Source: Acinetobacter sp. SAAs474 (GTDB lineage Bacteria; Pseudomonadota; Gammaproteobacteria; Pseudomonadales; Moraxellaceae). From it: a stretch of DNA of 64,000 bases. The notes below the pieces were generated by a model. The model searched no databases, had not been told where the DNA came from, and saw only the letters and a program-made list of their open reading frames with translations. This document shows, one piece after another, positions 18,925-30,928 of the stretch. How positions within the stretch are numbered: position 1 is the stretch's first letter; each line of letters opens with the position of its first letter. The stretch spans positions 2,914,001-2,978,000 of the forward strand of contig NZ_CP127915.1 of the NCBI RefSeq assembly GCF_032823475.1, read 5' to 3'. The translations under genes and the position numbers were made by a program.

Positions 18925-19011
18925 TATCATTTGGTTACAATACTTTTTTTCAAGAAGCTGATTTTTCCCATAGAAGTCAGATTATCTTTGTCCTAAAATG
19001 CCAAAATCGTT

Positions 19012-20193
19012 GTGCTTATAAAATTACTGGAATCACCTAGAATGACCGCAAAAAGCGCCTTAGCTGCATTATTATTAGTACCGAGCTTTAGCTATGCAGC
19101 AACCGTCTTACCCACACCACCAGAACTAAACAATAAAGCCTATGTTCTAATGGACTATGAAACAGGACAAATTCTTGCAGCCAAAAATGAAAATGAAAAA
19201 CTGGCACCTGCTTCAATGACCAAAATGATGACCAGTTTTATCATTGAACAAAAACTATTAAAAGGTGAACTGACTGAAAACGAAAAAGTCAGAATGAATG
19301 AATCCGCATGGTGTCGTGGTAGTAGTGTTGAATCCTGTATGTATGTACCGCTCAATGGTACTGCGACCGTACTTGAAATGCTGCGTGGTATTATTGTGCA
19401 ATCAGGTAATGATGCATCAAAAGCCATGGCTGAGCACATTGCTGGAAATGAAGGCACCTTTGCACATATGATGAATGAGCAAGCCAAAGCCATGGGGATG
19501 AATAATACCCAGTTTATGAATGCAACGGGAATGCCAGCAGAAGGACATTATTCAACTGCCAAAGATATGGCCATTCTTGCCAAACACATTATTCATGACA
19601 GCTCAAAATACTATCCGATCTATTCTGAAAAAGAATTCACCTTTAATGGCATAAAACAAGGCAACCGTAATGCATTGCTTTATACTGACCCAAGTGTAGA
19701 TGGCTTAAAAACTGGCCATACCAATGAAGCTGGATATTGCTTAACCACATCATCTAAACGTGGTCCAATGCGTTTAATTTCAGTGATCTTTGGTGCACCA
19801 AACATGAATGCACGTGCAACCCAAACACGTGAATTATTGGCTTGGGGCTACGCAAATTTTGAAACTAAAAATGTACAAGCAGCCAATCAGGTACTTGCAA
19901 CAGCAAAAGTATGGTATGGCAAAGAAAATGACGTTAAAATTGGCCTCGCAGAAAACTTTAATGTCACCATGCCAAAAGGCAAAGCCAGTGATATTAAAAC
20001 CCAGTTAGTGGTACAACCAAAATTAACAGCACCATTGAAAAAAGGCCAAATTGTTGGTAAGTATGTCGCTAGCCTAGATGGCAAAGTCATCGCTGAAAAA
20101 CCACTGGTAGCACTCGAATCTGTAGAAGAAGCTGGTTTCTTCGCACGTATGATGGATTATATTAAACAATTCTTTAGTAATCTTTTTTCATAA
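19012..20193 (+). CDS. dacC: D-alanyl-D-alanine carboxypeptidase (PBP5/6 family)
   Basis: 393 residues from a GTG; the ATG at 19042 (MTAKSALAALLL) is equally plausible and gives a cleaner signal peptide ending SYA. The serine enzyme trims the terminal D-Ala from peptidoglycan pentapeptides in the periplasm. Active-site motifs are S68-M-T-K71, S131-G-N133 and K233-T-G235 (numbered from the GTG). The C-terminal domain ends in an amphipathic helix (FFARMMDYIKQFFSNLF) that anchors such proteins to the inner membrane. dacA and dacC cannot be told apart with certainty from sequence alone. Confidence 0.93.
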   Translation: MLIKLLESPRMTAKSALAALLLVPSFSYAATVLPTPPELNNKAYVLMDYETGQILAAKNENEKLAPASMTKMMTSFIIEQKLLKGELTENEKVRMNESAWCRGSSVESCMYVPLNGTATVLEMLRGIIVQSGNDASKAMAEHIAGNEGTFAHMMNEQAKAMGMNNTQFMNATGMPAEGHYSTAKDMAILAKHIIHDSSKYYPIYSEKEFTFNGIKQGNRNALLYTDPSVDGLKTGHTNEAGYCLTTSSKRGPMRLISVIFGAPNMNARATQTRELLAWGYANFETKNVQAANQVLATAKVWYGKENDVKIGLAENFNVTMPKGKASDIKTQLVVQPKLTAPLKKGQIVGKYVASLDGKVIAEKPLVALESVEEAGFFARMMDYIKQFFSNLFS

Positions 20194-20361
20194 CATCTAA
20201 CAACTGTTGATGATTAATCCATATATTCAAGTGGCTTTATGATTTGATAATCCCAAACATCATAATGTCAGTGACTGACTTCAGCCACTGACATATAGGG
20301 CAAAGCGTTCATAAAAGATCAGCAACATTCATATTAGGCACATAGATAAGTTTAATTTAAT

Positions 20362-20904
20362 ATGCAAAAAAATATTCGCCCTTATTTAGATCACTACCCT
20401 CAAATTGAAACAGGTTGCTATATTGATGATATGGCGGTTGTGATTGGTGAAGTAAGCCTAGCAAAAAATGTCTCTGTTTGGCCTTTTGCTGTCATTCGTG
20501 CAGATGTTAATCACATTGTGATTGGTCAAAATTGTAATGTTCAAGACCATGCCATGTTACATGTCAGCCATAAAAATGACCGTAAACCAGAAGGTTCACC
20601 GTTAATTATTGGTGAAAATGTTACTATTGGTCATCATGTTAAATTGCATGGCTGCCATATTGGGGATCGTGTCCTGATTGGCATTGGTAGTATTGTGTTA
20701 GATGATGTCGTAATTGAAAATGATGTGATGATTGGCGCAGGAAGCCTAGTACCACCACGTAAACGTCTAGAAAGTGGTTATCTCTATGTGGGCAGCCCAG
20801 TACAACAAGTACGTCCGTTAACCGATCAAGAAAAAACCTTCCTAACCTATTCGGCACATCATTACGTTAAAGTTGCCCATCAACATGGTTTAAACAATCA
20901 ATAA
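20362..20904 (+). CDS. Gamma-carbonic anhydrase family protein
   Basis: 180 residues forming a left-handed beta-helix of hexapeptide repeats, as in YrdA and Cam. The metal-binding histidines are H70 (LHVSH), H91 and H96 (TIGHHVKLHG). Catalytic activity varies in this family, since YrdA-like members often lack the acidic loop of Cam. Neighbours on the same strand are separated by more than 150 bases each side, so it may be transcribed alone. Confidence 0.93.
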   Translation: MQKNIRPYLDHYPQIETGCYIDDMAVVIGEVSLAKNVSVWPFAVIRADVNHIVIGQNCNVQDHAMLHVSHKNDRKPEGSPLIIGENVTIGHHVKLHGCHIGDRVLIGIGSIVLDDVVIENDVMIGAGSLVPPRKRLESGYLYVGSPVQQVRPLTDQEKTFLTYSAHHYVKVAHQHGLNNQ

Positions 20905-21069
20905 TCAATAGATCTGATAAATACTGACTAGATCAGCCATATACTGCATATTAACCACTGAGATTATAACTGCTGACTTGCGGGCTTAATGTACAAAGAA
21001 AAAACCATTGCGCATAGCCAGCGCCAGTGAAATTTTGTAGAATATACTTTTTTATGCTAGGTATGTTTT

Positions 21070-21555
21070 ATGTCTGCTTGGACTGCACATGTCACTGTCG
21101 CAACAGTCGTAGAAAAAGACGGAAAATTCTTATGTGTTGAAGAACATACAGAAGGTGTGAGTCACACTGTCTTTAATCAACCTGCAGGTCATGTTGAATG
21201 TGGAGAAACCTTAATTCAGGCAGCCATTCGTGAAACTCTTGAAGAAACTGGATACGATGTCAGTATTGAGTCACTCCTCGGCATTTATAGCTATACCCCG
21301 CCCATGTTTCCTGATCGCACCTACTATCGTTTTTGCTTTTTAGCTCATGTGCTGGCGCATCATCCGGATGCCTGCTTAGATGATGGTATCATTGCTGCAG
21401 TATGGATGACTTTAGATGAAATCAAAATATCTGCTCGAGCACGAAGCCCATTGGTCATCAAGGCTCTAGAAGATGCGCTATCTGGTCAAAAATATCCTTT
21501 ATCGCTCATTTATGAGCATCAAAACTCTCCTTTATTTTTAAATTTGGATGCTTAG
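21070..21555 (+). CDS. nudJ: NUDIX phosphatase NudJ
   Basis: 161 residues. The Nudix box fits [20 protein letters not shown] followed by TGY. In Escherichia coli NudJ acts on the thiamine precursor HMP-PP and on nucleoside di- and triphosphates. The identification is supported by gene order: nudJ overlaps or abuts mnmA, and hflD and purB follow, the same arrangement as in enterobacteria. The frame ends inside the beginning of the mnmA open frame. Confidence 0.93.
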   Translation: MSAWTAHVTVATVVEKDGKFLCVEEHTEGVSHTVFNQPAGHVECGETLIQAAIRETLEETGYDVSIESLLGIYSYTPPMFPDRTYYRFCFLAHVLAHHPDACLDDGIIAAVWMTLDEIKISARARSPLVIKALEDALSGQKYPLSLIYEHQNSPLFLNLDA

Positions 21556-22693
21556 TCCTATGCAACAACGTGTCATCGTCGGTATGTCTGGTGGTGTAGA
21601 TTCTTCTGTTTCTGCCGCATTACTTCTTCAACAAGGTTATCAAGTTGAAGGCCTATTTATGAAAAACTGGGAGGAAGATGACGGCACGGAATACTGTACA
21701 GCAATGGAAGATCTTGCTGATGCACAAGCTGTCTGTGACAAAATTGGTATCAAACTGCATACCGCCAATTTTGCCATGGAATACTGGGATCGCGTATTTG
21801 AGCATTTTCTGGCAGAATATCAGGCTGGACGTACCCCCAATCCAGATATTTTATGCAATAAAGAAATTAAGTTTCGAGCTTTTTTAGACCATGCTGTTCA
21901 TTTAGGTGCAGACTTTATTGCAACAGGGCATTATTGTCGTCGTGGTCATAGCCAGATCAATAGTCAAGGTGAAACTTACGCCACTTTATTACGTGGTGTA
22001 GATCAAAATAAAGATCAAACTTATTTTTTACATGCCGTTCATGGACGTGAAATTAATAAAACCTTATTTCCTGTTGGCGAAATTGAAAAACCACAAGTAC
22101 GTAAAATTGCAGAACAACTTGGCCTAGCAACAGCAAAGAAAAAAGACTCTACTGGCATTTGTTTTATTGGTGAGCGTCGCTTTAACGATTTTTTAAAACA
22201 GTATTTACCGGCTCAACCTGGAAAAATTGTACTTGCAGATGGTAAAGAGGTTGGTGATCATCACGGCTTAATGTACTATACGCTCGGACAACGTGGTGGT
22301 ATTGGTGTCGGTGGCATGAAAGGTGCTGAAGAAGGTGCATGGTTTGTGCTACATAAGGATATTGAAGCCAATCGCTTAGTGATCGGGCAAGGACATGAAC
22401 ATCCGTTGATGCAAAGCACCATTTTATGGAGTGAAGCTATTGATTGGGTTGCTGGTGAACAAGATATTCCTGAAACGGGTTTTCGTTGTACAGCAAAAAC
22501 ACGTTATCGCCAATCAGACCAACCCTGTACATTATTTAGAGACCCTGATGCACCACAGGGTGTGCGTGTTGAATTCGACCAACCTCAACGCGCAGTTACA
22601 CCAGGACAAAGTGTAGTGTTCTATACAAACGAAATTTGTTTAGGTGGCGGTGTGATTCATCATACTAATGCCCCTAAACCCGATTTTATTTGA
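21548..22693 (+). CDS. mnmA: tRNA-specific 2-thiouridylase MnmA
   Basis: 381 residues. It puts sulfur on U34 of tRNAs for Lys, Glu and Gln. The ATP pyrophosphatase loop is GMSGGVDSS at 12-20, and the catalytic cysteines are C103 (PDILCNKE) and C205 ([10 protein letters not shown]). The first ATG overlaps nudJ by 8 bases; an ATG at 21560, just after the nudJ stop, better matches family N-termini and gives 377 residues. Part of the nudJ-mnmA-hflD-purB operon. Confidence 0.97.
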   Translation: MLSPMQQRVIVGMSGGVDSSVSAALLLQQGYQVEGLFMKNWEEDDGTEYCTAMEDLADAQAVCDKIGIKLHTANFAMEYWDRVFEHFLAEYQAGRTPNPDILCNKEIKFRAFLDHAVHLGADFIATGHYCRRGHSQINSQGETYATLLRGVDQNKDQTYFLHAVHGREINKTLFPVGEIEKPQVRKIAEQLGLATAKKKDSTGICFIGERRFNDFLKQYLPAQPGKIVLADGKEVGDHHGLMYYTLGQRGGIGVGGMKGAEEGAWFVLHKDIEANRLVIGQGHEHPLMQSTILWSEAIDWVAGEQDIPETGFRCTAKTRYRQSDQPCTLFRDPDAPQGVRVEFDQPQRAVTPGQSVVFYTNEICLGGGVIHHTNAPKPDFI

Positions 22694-22706
22694 GGATAAG
22701 TTTGGC

Positions 22707-23438
22707 ATGGCAGAGTTACCGTTTCAACAATCTCAAACGCTAAATACTCGCCAAAATCGTGCTTTGGCATTGGCAGCTGTGTTTCAGGCGACACAGCTGA
22801 CCCATATGACCGCCATTGCAGGACGACAGAGTATTGGTGATAGCGGTAATTTTTACTATGAACAGCTCATTAAAGCCAGTTTAAATATCCGACCAAGCTC
22901 AAATCAAAACTGCCAGACTTTAGATTTTTTTCATCAACTATCTGATGTCGCATTAGGCTTAAAGACCTTAGAGAGTTGTATTACTCAGCCATTTACCAGT
23001 ACGCCAAAATCTAAACTGCCCAAATTTAATCAAACCAAACTCCCCATGTCTTATGCGATGGCACTGTTACAACTTGAAAAGAAAGTCTATAGCAATGCCA
23101 AATTTGTTGAGATCATTGAGCAATCTCAACAAAAAATATTAAAACAACTGTCTTTTTTTGATCATAATTACTTGCATCCCAGCATTATTGCCAATTTAGC
23201 ACAGACCTATGTAGATACTGCTGGACAAATTAATCCACGTATCATGGTTCGCGGTAATGCAGAAGCATTTAAAGACTCTGCCCATACCAATCGCATTCGT
23301 GCCAGTCTATTCACTGGATTACAATTTGCCCATTTATGGCGACAATTGGGGGGTAGCTCATGGGGATTTATTTTTAGTAAACGTAAATTACTGCACGATA
23401 TTCAAAATCTTGCTCGTTTACAGTATCAGGTATTTTAA
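22707..23438 (+). CDS. hflD: High-frequency lysogenization protein HflD homologue
   Basis: 243 residues from the ATG at 22707, which has GAGGATAAG upstream; an earlier in-frame start at 22668 lies inside mnmA and has none. All-helical, with the conserved [10 protein letters not shown] and RVxxxxMxGxxW-like ends ([22 protein letters not shown]). HflD sequesters the lambda CII protein in Escherichia coli. Its native role is unclear, but the place between mnmA and purB is widely conserved. Confidence 0.93.
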   Translation: MAELPFQQSQTLNTRQNRALALAAVFQATQLTHMTAIAGRQSIGDSGNFYYEQLIKASLNIRPSSNQNCQTLDFFHQLSDVALGLKTLESCITQPFTSTPKSKLPKFNQTKLPMSYAMALLQLEKKVYSNAKFVEIIEQSQQKILKQLSFFDHNYLHPSIIANLAQTYVDTAGQINPRIMVRGNAEAFKDSAHTNRIRASLFTGLQFAHLWRQLGGSSWGFIFSKRKLLHDIQNLARLQYQVF

Positions 23439-23490
23439 AACTAGCTGTAAACATACATTTTTTGTTGTAGGTTTCATTCCAAAAGTTTAG

Positions 23491-24888
<1,398 letters not shown>

Positions 24889-24922
24889 CATCTATCTCTA
24901 CTGATCGTTAATATATACGATT

Positions 24923-24957
24923 AAAAAAAACCGAGTTTAATATAAACTCGGTTTTTT
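24923..24957. terminator. Bidirectional terminator, purB and sohB-like gene
   Basis: AAACCGAGTTT-AATAT-AAACTCGGTTT with A and T runs on either side, between convergent genes. Nearly the same stem sequence (ACCGAGTTTA) recurs at the pstB terminator. Confidence 0.88.
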
Positions 24958-24969
24958 AATGGAATAGCG

Positions 24970-25983
24970 TTATGCTTTAGGATCGCGTATCTGTATACGA
25001 TCTGCATGAATTTGACTCACTGTTTCAATCACTTTATTGACCAATGTTGGCACAATTTGATCCACAATTTGAGCAGCTTGCAGACCTAATTTTTCACCTA
25101 GCGTTGGCTTTTTACGTGTCTCGATCATATAGACATCATGTTGAGCCAATAAACCCAATAAATATTCGTCTGAAGTCTGTAATTGATCCACTAAAGCCAA
25201 TGCCTGTGCATCTACACCATACCAGTGCTCACCCGTTGCAATTTTATCAATATTTAATTGCGGACGATATTTTTCCACAAAGTGCTTAAATAAAATATGC
25301 GTTTGCTGTAGCTCTTCTTCAAATTTTGCTTTACCTTCTGCAGTATTTTCACCAAACATCGTCACTGTTCGCTTATACTGACCTGCGGTATAAAGTTCAA
25401 AATCAATATGATTATCTTTAAGTAAACGATTAAAGTTTGGAACTTGTGCCACCACGCCAATTGAGCCCAAGATAGCAAACGGTGCAGCAATAATCTCTGA
25501 AGCAATACATGCCATCATATAGCCACCACTTGCCGCTACCTTATCAACACAAATGGTTAAATGAAAGCCAGCATCGCGTAAACGAACCAATTGTGCTGCC
25601 GCAAGCCCATAGCCATGAACCATACCTCCAGGACTCTCCAAACGAAGTAGCACACGGTCACGTCCAGCCTTTGCTGTCGCTAAAATCAAATTAATTTCTT
25701 CACGCAGTTGTACCACAGCAGAAGCTGCTGTATCACCTTTGAAATCAATGACATAAATTTTTTGATTTACTTTTTTACGCACACGTGCTTCTTTTGATAA
25801 CTGTTGTGTTAATTGTAATAACTCAAATTTAGAAGCAGTATATTGCGCAATTTTTTTACGCTGCTCATTCAATTTGGCATTTAAATGATGAATTTTAATT
25901 TCTGCGGGAAGTTTTGTAGCGTGAAATATCATATAATTTAGATTCTCATAAGATCTATGCATTTTGTTATAAGATGTAGACAT
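24970..25983 (-). CDS. sohB: S49 peptidase, SohB-like
   Basis: 337 residues. The serine-lysine dyad of the SppA/SohB family is S152 (KVAASGGYMMA) and K204 (AGQYKRTV), with the RLESPGGMVHGYG stretch ahead of it. Such enzymes cut membrane-associated peptides. Escherichia coli SohB begins with a transmembrane anchor, but here residues 1-70 are charged and coiled-coil-like with no hydrophobic segment. The protein should thus be soluble or peripheral. The start could also be at 25932 (MIFHATKLP), which still gives no anchor. Confidence 0.85.
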   Translation of the reverse strand: MSTSYNKMHRSYENLNYMIFHATKLPAEIKIHHLNAKLNEQRKKIAQYTASKFELLQLTQQLSKEARVRKKVNQKIYVIDFKGDTAASAVVQLREEINLILATAKAGRDRVLLRLESPGGMVHGYGLAAAQLVRLRDAGFHLTICVDKVAASGGYMMACIASEIIAAPFAILGSIGVVAQVPNFNRLLKDNHIDFELYTAGQYKRTVTMFGENTAEGKAKFEEELQQTHILFKHFVEKYRPQLNIDKIATGEHWYGVDAQALALVDQLQTSDEYLLGLLAQHDVYMIETRKKPTLGEKLGLQAAQIVDQIVPTLVNKVIETVSQIHADRIQIRDPKA

Positions 25984-26223
25984 TTAAGCAAAATTTCAAT
26001 GCTATTTTTGCAATTATTAAAAAATAACGCGTTATCCAATATTCAACCTATCTCCCGATAAATCTAGCAGCCTGATATCGTCACCATCATATCAACCGAA
26101 TTAAGCACGATCTAAAATAAGATACATCTCAACAACGCTAACCTCGCAGCGATTTTATAACTAAAAAACTCATCCTTTAATGAAGTGGCATAAAAAATTA
26201 AATATATAGTCTAGGGTGTGTCC

Positions 26224-26730
26224 TCATTTAGATTTACACCAAATGAACATGCAGGCGATATAAATCATAGACTGATAATTACGTGCGAGTTTATCAAATC
26301 GAGTTGCTATTGCACGGAAGTGTTTTAATCTTGCAAAGGCATTCTCAACTAAATGTCTTAAGCAATATAAGTACTTATCAAAATCAAGATTGAATTTCTT
26401 ACTATTTGATCTTAATGGAATAATAGGTATCATTTTTCGATTTCTAGCAGACTTCCTGATATATTCAGAATCATATCCCTTGTCCGCGATTAGATAATCT
26501 GCTGTTTCAATTAGATCTATTAGGTGTTCTGCAACTTGGCTGTCATGGACATCACCCCCAGTGATTTTAAAATCAATCGGTAATCCATTCGCGTCGGTTG
26601 CAAGATGAATCTTTGTTGTGAGTCCTCCACGAGATTGTCCAATTGCACGCTCGAAGCCATGCCGAGCTCCACTTGCATGCTGATGCGCGCGTATGTAGCT
26701 TCCATCAATGAATACCCATTCTTGGTCCAA
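26224..26730 (-). CDS. IS5-family transposase, C-terminal part (orfB)
   Basis: 168 residues from a TTG; in practice probably made only as a fusion with orfA. It carries the DDE catalytic triad: D9 (FIDGSY), D83 (ADKGYD) and E129 (ENAFARLKHFR). No stop or gap disrupts it, so the element looks competent. It overlaps orfA by about 210 bases in the -1 frame. Confidence 0.9.
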   Translation of the reverse strand: MDQEWVFIDGSYIRAHQHASGARHGFERAIGQSRGGLTTKIHLATDANGLPIDFKITGGDVHDSQVAEHLIDLIETADYLIADKGYDSEYIRKSARNRKMIPIIPLRSNSKKFNLDFDKYLYCLRHLVENAFARLKHFRAIATRFDKLARNYQSMIYIACMFIWCKSK

Positions 26731-26975
26731 GCTGCCTCGTAGTTTGAAAAAAATTTATCCCATAAGCCTTTCATAGCCCAGCGATTAAAACGGTTATAAG
26801 CAGTTTTCCAAGGGCAAAACTCTTGAGGAATATCACGCCATGTCGCACCTGTGCGTAGTTTCCATAAAATAGCTTCCATAATATTTCTACTGTTCTTTGA
26901 GCTATAGCAACCATGAAATTTCATTGTTACTTGAATCTGTTGCCAAATATCATCTGTGAGAAGAGTACGTGCCAT
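26520..26975 (-). CDS. IS5-family transposase, N-terminal part (orfA)
   Basis: 151 residues in its own frame; the meaningful part is about residues 1-75, which contains the DUF4096-like helix-turn-helix region (ILWKLRTGATWRDIPQEF, PWKTAYNRFNRW). A run of seven T residues on the minus strand (26753-26747) lies where the frames overlap, just after the last stop in the orfB frame. A -1 slip there would join the two parts. The tail of the frame after this site is shadow coding. Confidence 0.88.
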   Translation of the reverse strand: MARTLLTDDIWQQIQVTMKFHGCYSSKNSRNIMEAILWKLRTGATWRDIPQEFCPWKTAYNRFNRWAMKGLWDKFFSNYEAAWTKNGYSLMEATYARISMQVELGMASSVQLDNLVEDSQQRFILQPTRMDYRLILKSLGVMSMTAKLQNT

Positions 26976-27107
26976 TGAAAAATATTGAAATGGAGATAAA
27001 GTAGAGCCTAATTCTAGGCGTTTAAATATTATTCTTCAAATGAGGACACGCCCTAAACAAAATATTAAAATATTTTATATCATAAGAACAATTCAAAAAT
27101 CACAACC

Positions 27108-27131
27108 GAGTTTAAGCATTTAACTCGGTTA
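27108..27131 (-). terminator. Probable terminator of pstB
   Basis: ACCGAGTTTA / TAAACTCGGT-type stem (AACCGAGTTA on the minus strand) with a weak tail GTGATTTTT. Lies 43 bases past the pstB stop codon and just outside the insertion sequence. Confidence 0.6.
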
Positions 27132-27173
27132 TGATTTGAATATTGTCCATACAGCTAGAGATTAAACCCGTCA

Positions 27174-28094
27174 TTAACCAAAACGCCCAGTAATATAAGC
27201 TTCAGTCAATTGATGATCAGGCTGTGTAAATACTTTCTCTGTTGAATTCACTTCAATTAAATCGCCCAAATGGAAATATGCTGTACGATCAGATACTCGT
27301 GCAGCTTGTTGCATCGAATGCGTCACAATAGCAATGGTATATTGGGTAGAAAGCTCTGAAATTAATTCTTCAATTTTTGCTGTTGCAATCGGATCCAGTG
27401 CAGAGCATGGCTCATCCATCAAGATCACTTCTGGACTAACCGCAATCGTACGCGCAATACACAAACGCTGTTGTTGACCACCCGATAAACCTGTACCGGG
27501 TTGATTTAAACGATCTTTAACCTCATCCCACAACCCTGCTTTATGTAAACTATTTTCAACAATTTCTTCTAAATCATATTTATCACGTGCTAAACCATGT
27601 AGCTTAGGGCCATAAGCGACATTATCAAAAATAGATTTCGGGAATGGATTCGGCTTTTGGAAGACCATACCAACCTGTGCACGTAATAATACAACATCAA
27701 GATTAGGATCGTAGATATCCTGATGATCTAGCATCACTTTACCTGTCACACGACAACTATCAATAGTGTCATTCATACGATTTAAGGTACGTAAAAATGT
27801 TGATTTACCACATCCTGATGGACCAATAAATGCAATCACTTCATTTTCATAGATATTAATATCAATACCTTTAATTGCCTCTGAAGTACCATAATACACA
27901 TGGACATCCGAAGCACTCAATTTGACTTGAGAATGTTGGGGGTCTTTTTTGGTTGAGGTTTGCGTATCAAATTGTGAGATAAACGAGGTCACTGGAGGTT
28001 TATCTGGATCAGAAGACGTAAACTGTTTTGGTTCTGAATTCACTGATTTATCCTGTTGAACAGTATTTTCTGTCGATGCCGTTGTCATATTCAT
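27174..28094 (-). CDS. pstB: Phosphate ABC transporter ATP-binding protein
   Basis: 306 residues from the ATG at 28094; the frame reaches 28124 but overlaps pstA. Walker A is GPSGCGKST, the signature [14 protein letters not shown] and Walker [14 protein letters not shown]. The ATPase starts at about residue 57. Ahead of it is a polar, low-complexity extension of about 55 residues not found in Escherichia coli PstB (257 residues). Last gene of pstSCAB. No phoU follows, because the IS and sohB region come next. Confidence 0.96.
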   Translation of the reverse strand: MNMTTASTENTVQQDKSVNSEPKQFTSSDPDKPPVTSFISQFDTQTSTKKDPQHSQVKLSASDVHVYYGTSEAIKGIDINIYENEVIAFIGPSGCGKSTFLRTLNRMNDTIDSCRVTGKVMLDHQDIYDPNLDVVLLRAQVGMVFQKPNPFPKSIFDNVAYGPKLHGLARDKYDLEEIVENSLHKAGLWDEVKDRLNQPGTGLSGGQQQRLCIARTIAVSPEVILMDEPCSALDPIATAKIEELISELSTQYTIAIVTHSMQQAARVSDRTAYFHLGDLIEVNSTEKVFTQPDHQLTEAYITGRFG

Positions 28095-28107
28095 ATCATC
28101 TTCTCTC

Positions 28108-29496
28108 TTACCAACGCACTTCAAATTTTTTACGTAGCCAGATTGCTAAACTATTTAAACCAATCATTAAAGCCAGTAATACAATAATGGCTGCTGCAGT
28201 TCGACCTTCAAAGAAGTTACGCAACTCATTACCTTGCCATAGAAAAATTTGTACAGGTAAAGCGGTCGATTGATCTAATGGTGTTGCAGGAATACTGGCA
28301 ACAAAAGCACTCATACCAATTAACAGTAAAGGTGCTGTCTCACCTAGCGCTTGAGCGACACCAATAATTGCACCAGTTAAAATACCAGGTAATGCTAACG
28401 GTAGGACATGATGAAAAACCGTTTGTAAGCGTGATGCACCTAAACCCAAAGCGGCTTGTCGAATGGAAGGTGGTACTGCCTTAAGTGATGCACGTGTGGT
28501 AATAATCACGGTCGGTAATGTCATTAAACTCAATACCAGTCCACCGACCAATGGTGCTGATAATGGCATATGCATCCAGCCGATGAAAATTGCAGCCCCT
28601 AACAAACCAAAAACAATCGATGGGACAGCAGCGAGATTATTAATATTGACTTCAACAATATCTGTAATGACATTTTTAGGCGCAAATTCTTCTAAATAGA
28701 TAGCAGAAGCAACACCAATCGGAATCGAAATTAAAATAACGATCAACATCATAAACAATGAACCCATAAAAGCACCTGCTAAACCGGATGTTGCAGGAGA
28801 GCTTCGCGAATCTGGGCTAAAGAAAATATTGGTATTAAACGTTTTTTCAAGAATACCTTGAGTCTTTAATTGATCTGCTAAATGACGTATTTCAGGACTT
28901 AATTGCTGTTGCTCAGCCGGTAAATTTCGATCAATATTACCAGATAACCAAACATCGACATTAGCATCAGCCAATATCTTAATTTCTTTGGTTTTACCAA
29001 TTAAGCTTGGATCCTTCATCACCATATCACGCAAGGTATAGGCTTCTGAACTGGTATAAATTGAAGAAAGCTCATCACGATCTGCTTCAAGTTGACGATC
29101 TTGATGAATTAAACTATTTACAATCAAACCATCCCAATCCACCATCCCTAAATCAGTTTGCCAAGCAATCAAACGTTGCTCAAACTGAACAGGTGCTTCA
29201 TTGGCCTGAGGCACTGGCTTCGGCCCAACTTGTATTAATGCAGGATCAAAATAAACTGGAACCGTGAAACTATATTGCCAAAATGCAGGCAATCCTTTGG
29301 CAAGAATACTACTAAAGAGCAATATCACAAAAAACAAACCTGCAATTACGGCAGAAAAGCCGAAAATCCTAAAGGTTTTTTCCTTGCGATGTCGTTTAGC
29401 CAATGAACTTTCAATGGTACGCTTACGCTTTTCTCTTAAATCATTTGCTTGTCGTGGATCAATTTGATCCAATGAATTCGTATCTATCTTACTCAT
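28108..29496 (-). CDS. pstA: Phosphate ABC transporter permease PstA
   Basis: 462 residues, against 296 in Escherichia coli. The extra length is a periplasmic stretch of about 170 residues between the first (about 44-68) and second transmembrane segments, as in Pseudomonas PstA. The permease core contains the EAA-type loop [19 protein letters not shown]. The ATG overlaps the pstC stop as TAATG, and pstB starts about 14 bases after its stop or overlaps, so translation is coupled. Confidence 0.95.
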   Translation of the reverse strand: MSKIDTNSLDQIDPRQANDLREKRKRTIESSLAKRHRKEKTFRIFGFSAVIAGLFFVILLFSSILAKGLPAFWQYSFTVPVYFDPALIQVGPKPVPQANEAPVQFEQRLIAWQTDLGMVDWDGLIVNSLIHQDRQLEADRDELSSIYTSSEAYTLRDMVMKDPSLIGKTKEIKILADANVDVWLSGNIDRNLPAEQQQLSPEIRHLADQLKTQGILEKTFNTNIFFSPDSRSSPATSGLAGAFMGSLFMMLIVILISIPIGVASAIYLEEFAPKNVITDIVEVNINNLAAVPSIVFGLLGAAIFIGWMHMPLSAPLVGGLVLSLMTLPTVIITTRASLKAVPPSIRQAALGLGASRLQTVFHHVLPLALPGILTGAIIGVAQALGETAPLLLIGMSAFVASIPATPLDQSTALPVQIFLWQGNELRNFFEGRTAAAIIVLLALMIGLNSLAIWLRKKFEVRW

Positions 29497-30875
29497 TAGT
29501 CATATTGCTCACGATATTTACGCACAATATAAAGTGCTACAATGTTTAAACCTAAAGTAATTACAAATAAGGTTAAACCCAAAGCAAAAGCCACCAAAGC
29601 TTGTGGGCTGGCAAAATCTGTATCCCCTGTCAGCTGATTAACAATCGTCATGGTGACTGTGGATACCGCTTCAAATGGATTAATATGTAATAATGGACTG
29701 TTTCCGGCAGCCAATACCACAATCATGGTTTCACCAATCGCTCGTGAAGCAGCCAATAGAAATGCACCAATAATCCCAGGCAGTGCTGCAGGTAAAACCA
29801 CTTGACGAATCGTTTCAGATTTAGTTGCACCCAATCCCAAAGAACCATCACGTAATGATCGAGGTACTTGGGTAATAATGTCATCAGATAAAGATGAAAC
29901 AAATGGAATAATCATAATTCCCATGACAAAGCCCGCTGTCAGCGCACTGGTTGCATTGATATCTATGCCAATAGATGCACCTAATGCCTTCATAAATGGG
30001 CCAATCACCATCAAGGCAAAAACACCATAAACAATAGTTGGAATTCCTGCCAATACTTCAATGGTAGGTTTCGTCCAAGCACGAAATCGAGGAGAGGCAT
30101 ATTCGGCTAAATAGATCGCAATCATGAGTCCCACAGGAACGGCAACCAAGAGTGCAATTGCACTCACCATTAAGGTTCCCCACAATAATGGCACTAAGCC
30201 ATAACTGCCATCTGCATTTCCAGTCGTACTAAAACCAGGATTCCATTGCGTACCAAAGAAGAAATCAATAGGACTTACAAAGCTAAAAAAACGCAAGGTT
30301 TCACTAAACATGGACATCACAATGCCCACAGTCGTCAAAATAGCAACACCAGAACATAATGCTAAAGCAAAATTAATGACTTTTTCGACTTGATTACGCG
30401 CACGATATTGCTTACCAATGCGTTTTTTGGCCCAAACCAAACAGATTAATGCGGTACAGATCACCACTGCTAACTTGGCAAATGAAGCAATCATTTCAAT
30501 CTGTGCCAGCTGTGCTGCTGCTTGAAGTTCATAGGGTAATGGGGTATCTGTTACGCCAAAGCCTGACGCAATCGCTTCAACACGATCAATCAATACGCTA
30601 GTACTGGCCTGATCTAATGTCGCCGCCATATTGGCTGGGACATGACTTAAAATCACATGCTTTAAAATAGCAGGTTCAGCAATATTCCATACCATTAGAA
30701 TTAAAAAAGCTGGAATACCACACCAGAGTGCAACCAATGCACCATAATAACCGGGACGCGAATGCAGCATTGCCGAGTTATTGCCCTTACCTGCCAAATT
30801 GCGACTTTTGGTTAAACCAATTTGATAGGCGATAGCCATAATGGCCAATAAGACACCTATAAGTAGCAAGTTCAT
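29496..30875 (-). CDS. pstC: Phosphate ABC transporter permease PstC
   Basis: 459 residues from the ATG at 30875, which has GGAG six bases upstream; the frame extends to 30896. Longer than Escherichia coli PstC (319) through added N-terminal transmembrane segments and a loop before the permease core. The EAA-type loop is PRSLRDGSLGLGATKSETIRQ (near residues 350-370). Forms the membrane channel with PstA. Confidence 0.95.
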   Translation of the reverse strand: MNLLLIGVLLAIMAIAYQIGLTKSRNLAGKGNNSAMLHSRPGYYGALVALWCGIPAFLILMVWNIAEPAILKHVILSHVPANMAATLDQASTSVLIDRVEAIASGFGVTDTPLPYELQAAAQLAQIEMIASFAKLAVVICTALICLVWAKKRIGKQYRARNQVEKVINFALALCSGVAILTTVGIVMSMFSETLRFFSFVSPIDFFFGTQWNPGFSTTGNADGSYGLVPLLWGTLMVSAIALLVAVPVGLMIAIYLAEYASPRFRAWTKPTIEVLAGIPTIVYGVFALMVIGPFMKALGASIGIDINATSALTAGFVMGIMIIPFVSSLSDDIITQVPRSLRDGSLGLGATKSETIRQVVLPAALPGIIGAFLLAASRAIGETMIVVLAAGNSPLLHINPFEAVSTVTMTIVNQLTGDTDFASPQALVAFALGLTLFVITLGLNIVALYIVRKYREQYD

Positions 30876-30928
30876 GTATTCTCCACGATTTTCCAATTGT
30901 GACTGTTTGGAAAATTTTGTTAAGACAA

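Larger units (their letters stand above)
26214..27053 (-). mobile_element. IS5-family insertion sequence, IS427-like, complete
   Basis: 840 bp bounded by inverted repeats GGGTGTGTCCTCATTT (26214-26229) and AAATGAGGACACGCCC (27038-27053), which match at 15 of 16 positions. A TA flanks each end (26212-26213 and 27054-27055), fitting the 2-bp target duplication of this group. It encodes one transposase split over two frames. It lies between the 5' end of the sohB-like gene and the terminator of pstB and breaks no gene. Confidence 0.92.
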
